Assembly: GCA_035236585.1 (NCBI GenBank)
Contig: CP141127.1
Location: 76,117,495 to 76,181,494 of the forward strand
Reading direction: 5' to 3'
From: Warburgia ugandensis
Lineage: Eukaryota; Streptophyta; Magnoliopsida; Canellales; Canellaceae
Length of the DNA stretch: 64,000 nt
Position numbers and translations under genes: made by a program. How positions within the stretch are numbered: the stretch's first letter is position 1; each line of letters opens with the position of its first letter. The notes beneath the pieces were generated by a model. It ran no database searches. It saw only the letters and a list, made by a program, of their open reading frames with translations, and was not told the DNA's origin. Shown here piece after piece: positions 62,301 to 64,000 of the stretch.

Positions 62301-62907
62301 GGTAAATAAAATACTCTACGTCCTGGAAGATTGTGATATTCGCAACAATGACACAAGAGTGACCGGACCAACTAGGTGGCATTTTGGCTCAACTTAATGG
62401 TCATGTTTCAAGAAACTTGAAGTGTTGCAAAGAGAACTTGTCTCTGCACTTTTCCCACATCTCACAGGTGAGGGGAAAATTTTCTAACCGTGCTTGCATG
62501 TAGATACTTTGCTTCTTCATCCATCTCGATAAATATAAATCACTATTTGGTTTGATAAAGGGATTGAGGTAGGCAGTGGGCATGCAAATTCACCAGGGAT
62601 AAGTCGATGTACACCAAAACATGCATACAAACATGAACAGACATTTAGACCTGCATGTGCCTGCAGTCACATACAGAGATAACTGCCTGCAAACATGCAG
62701 GTGTCAGACATGTCCGCCCCTCCCTCAACCCCAAGTCCCCACCCATGCACAACTTGCAGATGTAGACTACATGCTACTAATTCTAGAAAATTTAAGGTTA
62801 AACTTGTCTTTGATTCTCCCTTGATAAGTCTAGTACTTATCAATTTCTGATTTCATTCTTGAAACTTTACCAACCAGGAAACACAGTTCTCTAGATTTGT
62901 AATAGTT
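62301..62907. other. Unassigned sequence
   Basis: A minus-strand frame at 62401-62583 resembles nothing known. The CATGCA-rich stretch at 62620-62760 is low complexity. If the Ty3/Gypsy gag that follows is linked to a 5' LTR and primer site, they should be here, but I could not read either. Confidence 0.35.
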
Positions 62908-64000
62908 TCTGCAGCCGAAGGAACACGATTCAGCAGATTAGAAGAACAAGTCAAGAACTTGTTACAGCGGCACCAAGAACATCAAGCTACCTTCAGTCAA
63001 ATGCAAAACTATCATTCAAAAATGGAGTTTATCAGGAAACTCTCACCAATCTGGTAAGAACCTTGGCAGAAAAGATAGATCCCATGCATACTGGATTCAA
63101 CAATCCTGGGCACAAAGCATCTATCCCCTCTGATACTACATGTTCAGATCAGCACTTCAACTTCTCCAGAAAAACGAAGCTTGATGTTCCAAAGTTTGAT
63201 GGTTCAAACCCTCCAGATGGATCTTATATGCAAATCAATTCTTTCACTTGGACAATATTACACATATGCAAAGATTGAAAACTTCATCCTTTCACATGGA
63301 AGGGGCTGCTGCTCACTGGTTTGAGTGGACGTATACCAGTGGGCTTATGAAGAATTGGTCAGCTTTCCTAGATGATCTTTTAACATTCTTTAAGACTGCT
63401 AATTCTGAAGAACTCAAAGGCAAATTGGTGAGTATAAAGAAAGTTACTACTGTTACTGACCATATGGTGGAATTCCAAGCTCTATCCAACAAGGTGAAAG
63501 GTATTCCTAAAGCTCTTCCAATCAGCATTTTCGTTTCTGGCTTAAAACCTGAGCTTAGAGAAGAAGTCTTGAATTTAGAACCCCCTCCTCTCATCAAAGT
63601 CATGAGACTAGCCCAGCAGTAAGAGGAAAGAATGAACAATCTCAGATGGTTGCTCCGACCTTCTTGGAGCAAAACCCCTAGCTCACCTTCTTTTACCACT
63701 ACTACTTCCAATTGAAACCTCATCCAGTCAATACATTCCAAGAACCAGTACATTCTTCCTACAATTCCCAAATCTAGTCAAAGAATCCTTGACTTGGCCC
63801 AACCAAAACCACCAAACCATTCTTCAAAAGGCTTTTGCCGAGAGCTCAAATCTAAGAGGGAATGTACTTCCATTAAGAGCAGCTGATGCGGTCTTGCGCA
63901 TCCAGTGGCTACAACTGGAGACGAGTGGTGACTGACTATAAACAGTTTACTATGGATTTTGAGTAGAAAGACCAACAGGTTGACTTCAAGGGGAAATCAT
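62908..64000 (+). pseudogene. Ty3/Gypsy gag, deleted into post-protease region (runs off window)
   Basis: Gag starts near 62908 (AAEGTRFSRLEEQVKNLLQ, probable start ATG now CTG) and, after a frameshift, continues ETLTNLVRTLAEKID, KTKLDVPKFDGSNPP, frameshift near 63218, WILYANQFFHLDNIT, SSFHMEGAAAHWFEW, LDDLLTFFKTANSEELKGKL and FVSGLKPELREEVL. This is the standard retrotransposon Gag order of plant Ty3/Gypsy elements. A TAA (63620) interrupts the end. From about 63878 the frame reads AADAVLRIQWLQ, then TDYKQFTMDFE and KDQQVDFKGK. That normally lies after the protease (GADVVLGxQWL region), so the DSG protease core is missing through a deletion between about 63660 and 63878. The reverse transcriptase would lie beyond the window. 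Confidence 0.88.

Noticed and set aside
63313-63771. 152-codon minus-strand open frame, the longest minus-strand frame in the window
   Set aside because: It is antisense to the clear plus-strand Ty3/Gypsy Gag motifs (HMEGAAAHWFEW, FVSGLKPELREEV) and has no recognisable features.

Overview
This window looks like intergenic DNA from a plant nuclear genome, almost certainly an angiosperm. The evidence is AT-rich sequence with no long open reading frames, long microsatellites, plant-type LTR retrotransposons with initiator-tRNA-Met primer sites, Ty1/Copia and Ty3/Gypsy protein remnants, an RTE-type LINE tail, Au-SINE-like tRNA-derived repeats, and plant-type exons with GT/AG introns. No prokaryotic gene, CRISPR array, operon or rRNA/tRNA gene was seen. 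Most transposons are old and riddled with stops and indels. I cannot name the species from the sequence.

Layout. 1-4.8 kb: tandem and minisatellite repeats, including a ~2 kb field of GGACT/AGTCT words. 4.8-16.3 kb: three fragments of an unrecognised repeat with a 66-bp (22-codon) period. One fragment is split by a 3.9 kb solo LTR (5195-9114), and two are separated by a 2.8 kb insertion (13461-16266). 16.3-21 kb: unassigned AT-rich sequence. 21.0-38.0 kb: a tandem repeat whose units carry microsatellites at equivalent places. It is split at a TTAAG target site by an old solo LTR (21527-34977), and that LTR is itself split by a younger, complete but apparently non-coding LTR element on the minus strand (24712-33432, LTRs about 2.32 kb). 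The three LTR copies are one family and share an unusual hairpin.

38.2-45.5 kb: weak Copia-like remnants, a SINE fragment and an LTR-like repeat. 46.3-52.0 kb: a minus-strand pseudogene of mitochondrial-type NAD-malate dehydrogenase, with a Ty1/Copia (Tork/Tnt1-like) element (46743-51400) sitting inside it in the same orientation. 52.7-53.4 kb: 3' end of an RTE LINE. 55.5-56.0 kb: second copy of the 45 kb LTR-like repeat. 58.7-59.8 kb: SINE copies. 61.5-62.3 kb: two spliced-looking exons of an unidentified plant gene (minus strand), the only sequence here that might still be a host gene. 62.9-64.0 kb: a Ty3/Gypsy gag (plus strand), internally deleted into the region after the protease, running off the window.

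The window therefore records layered insertions rather than a set of cooperating genes. I found no convincing new multi-gene system. The most notable items are the two-level nested insertion with readable target-site duplications, the LTR hairpin with matching arm changes, the 22-codon repeat, the microsatellite-carrying repeat unit, and the MDH pseudogene interrupted by Copia.
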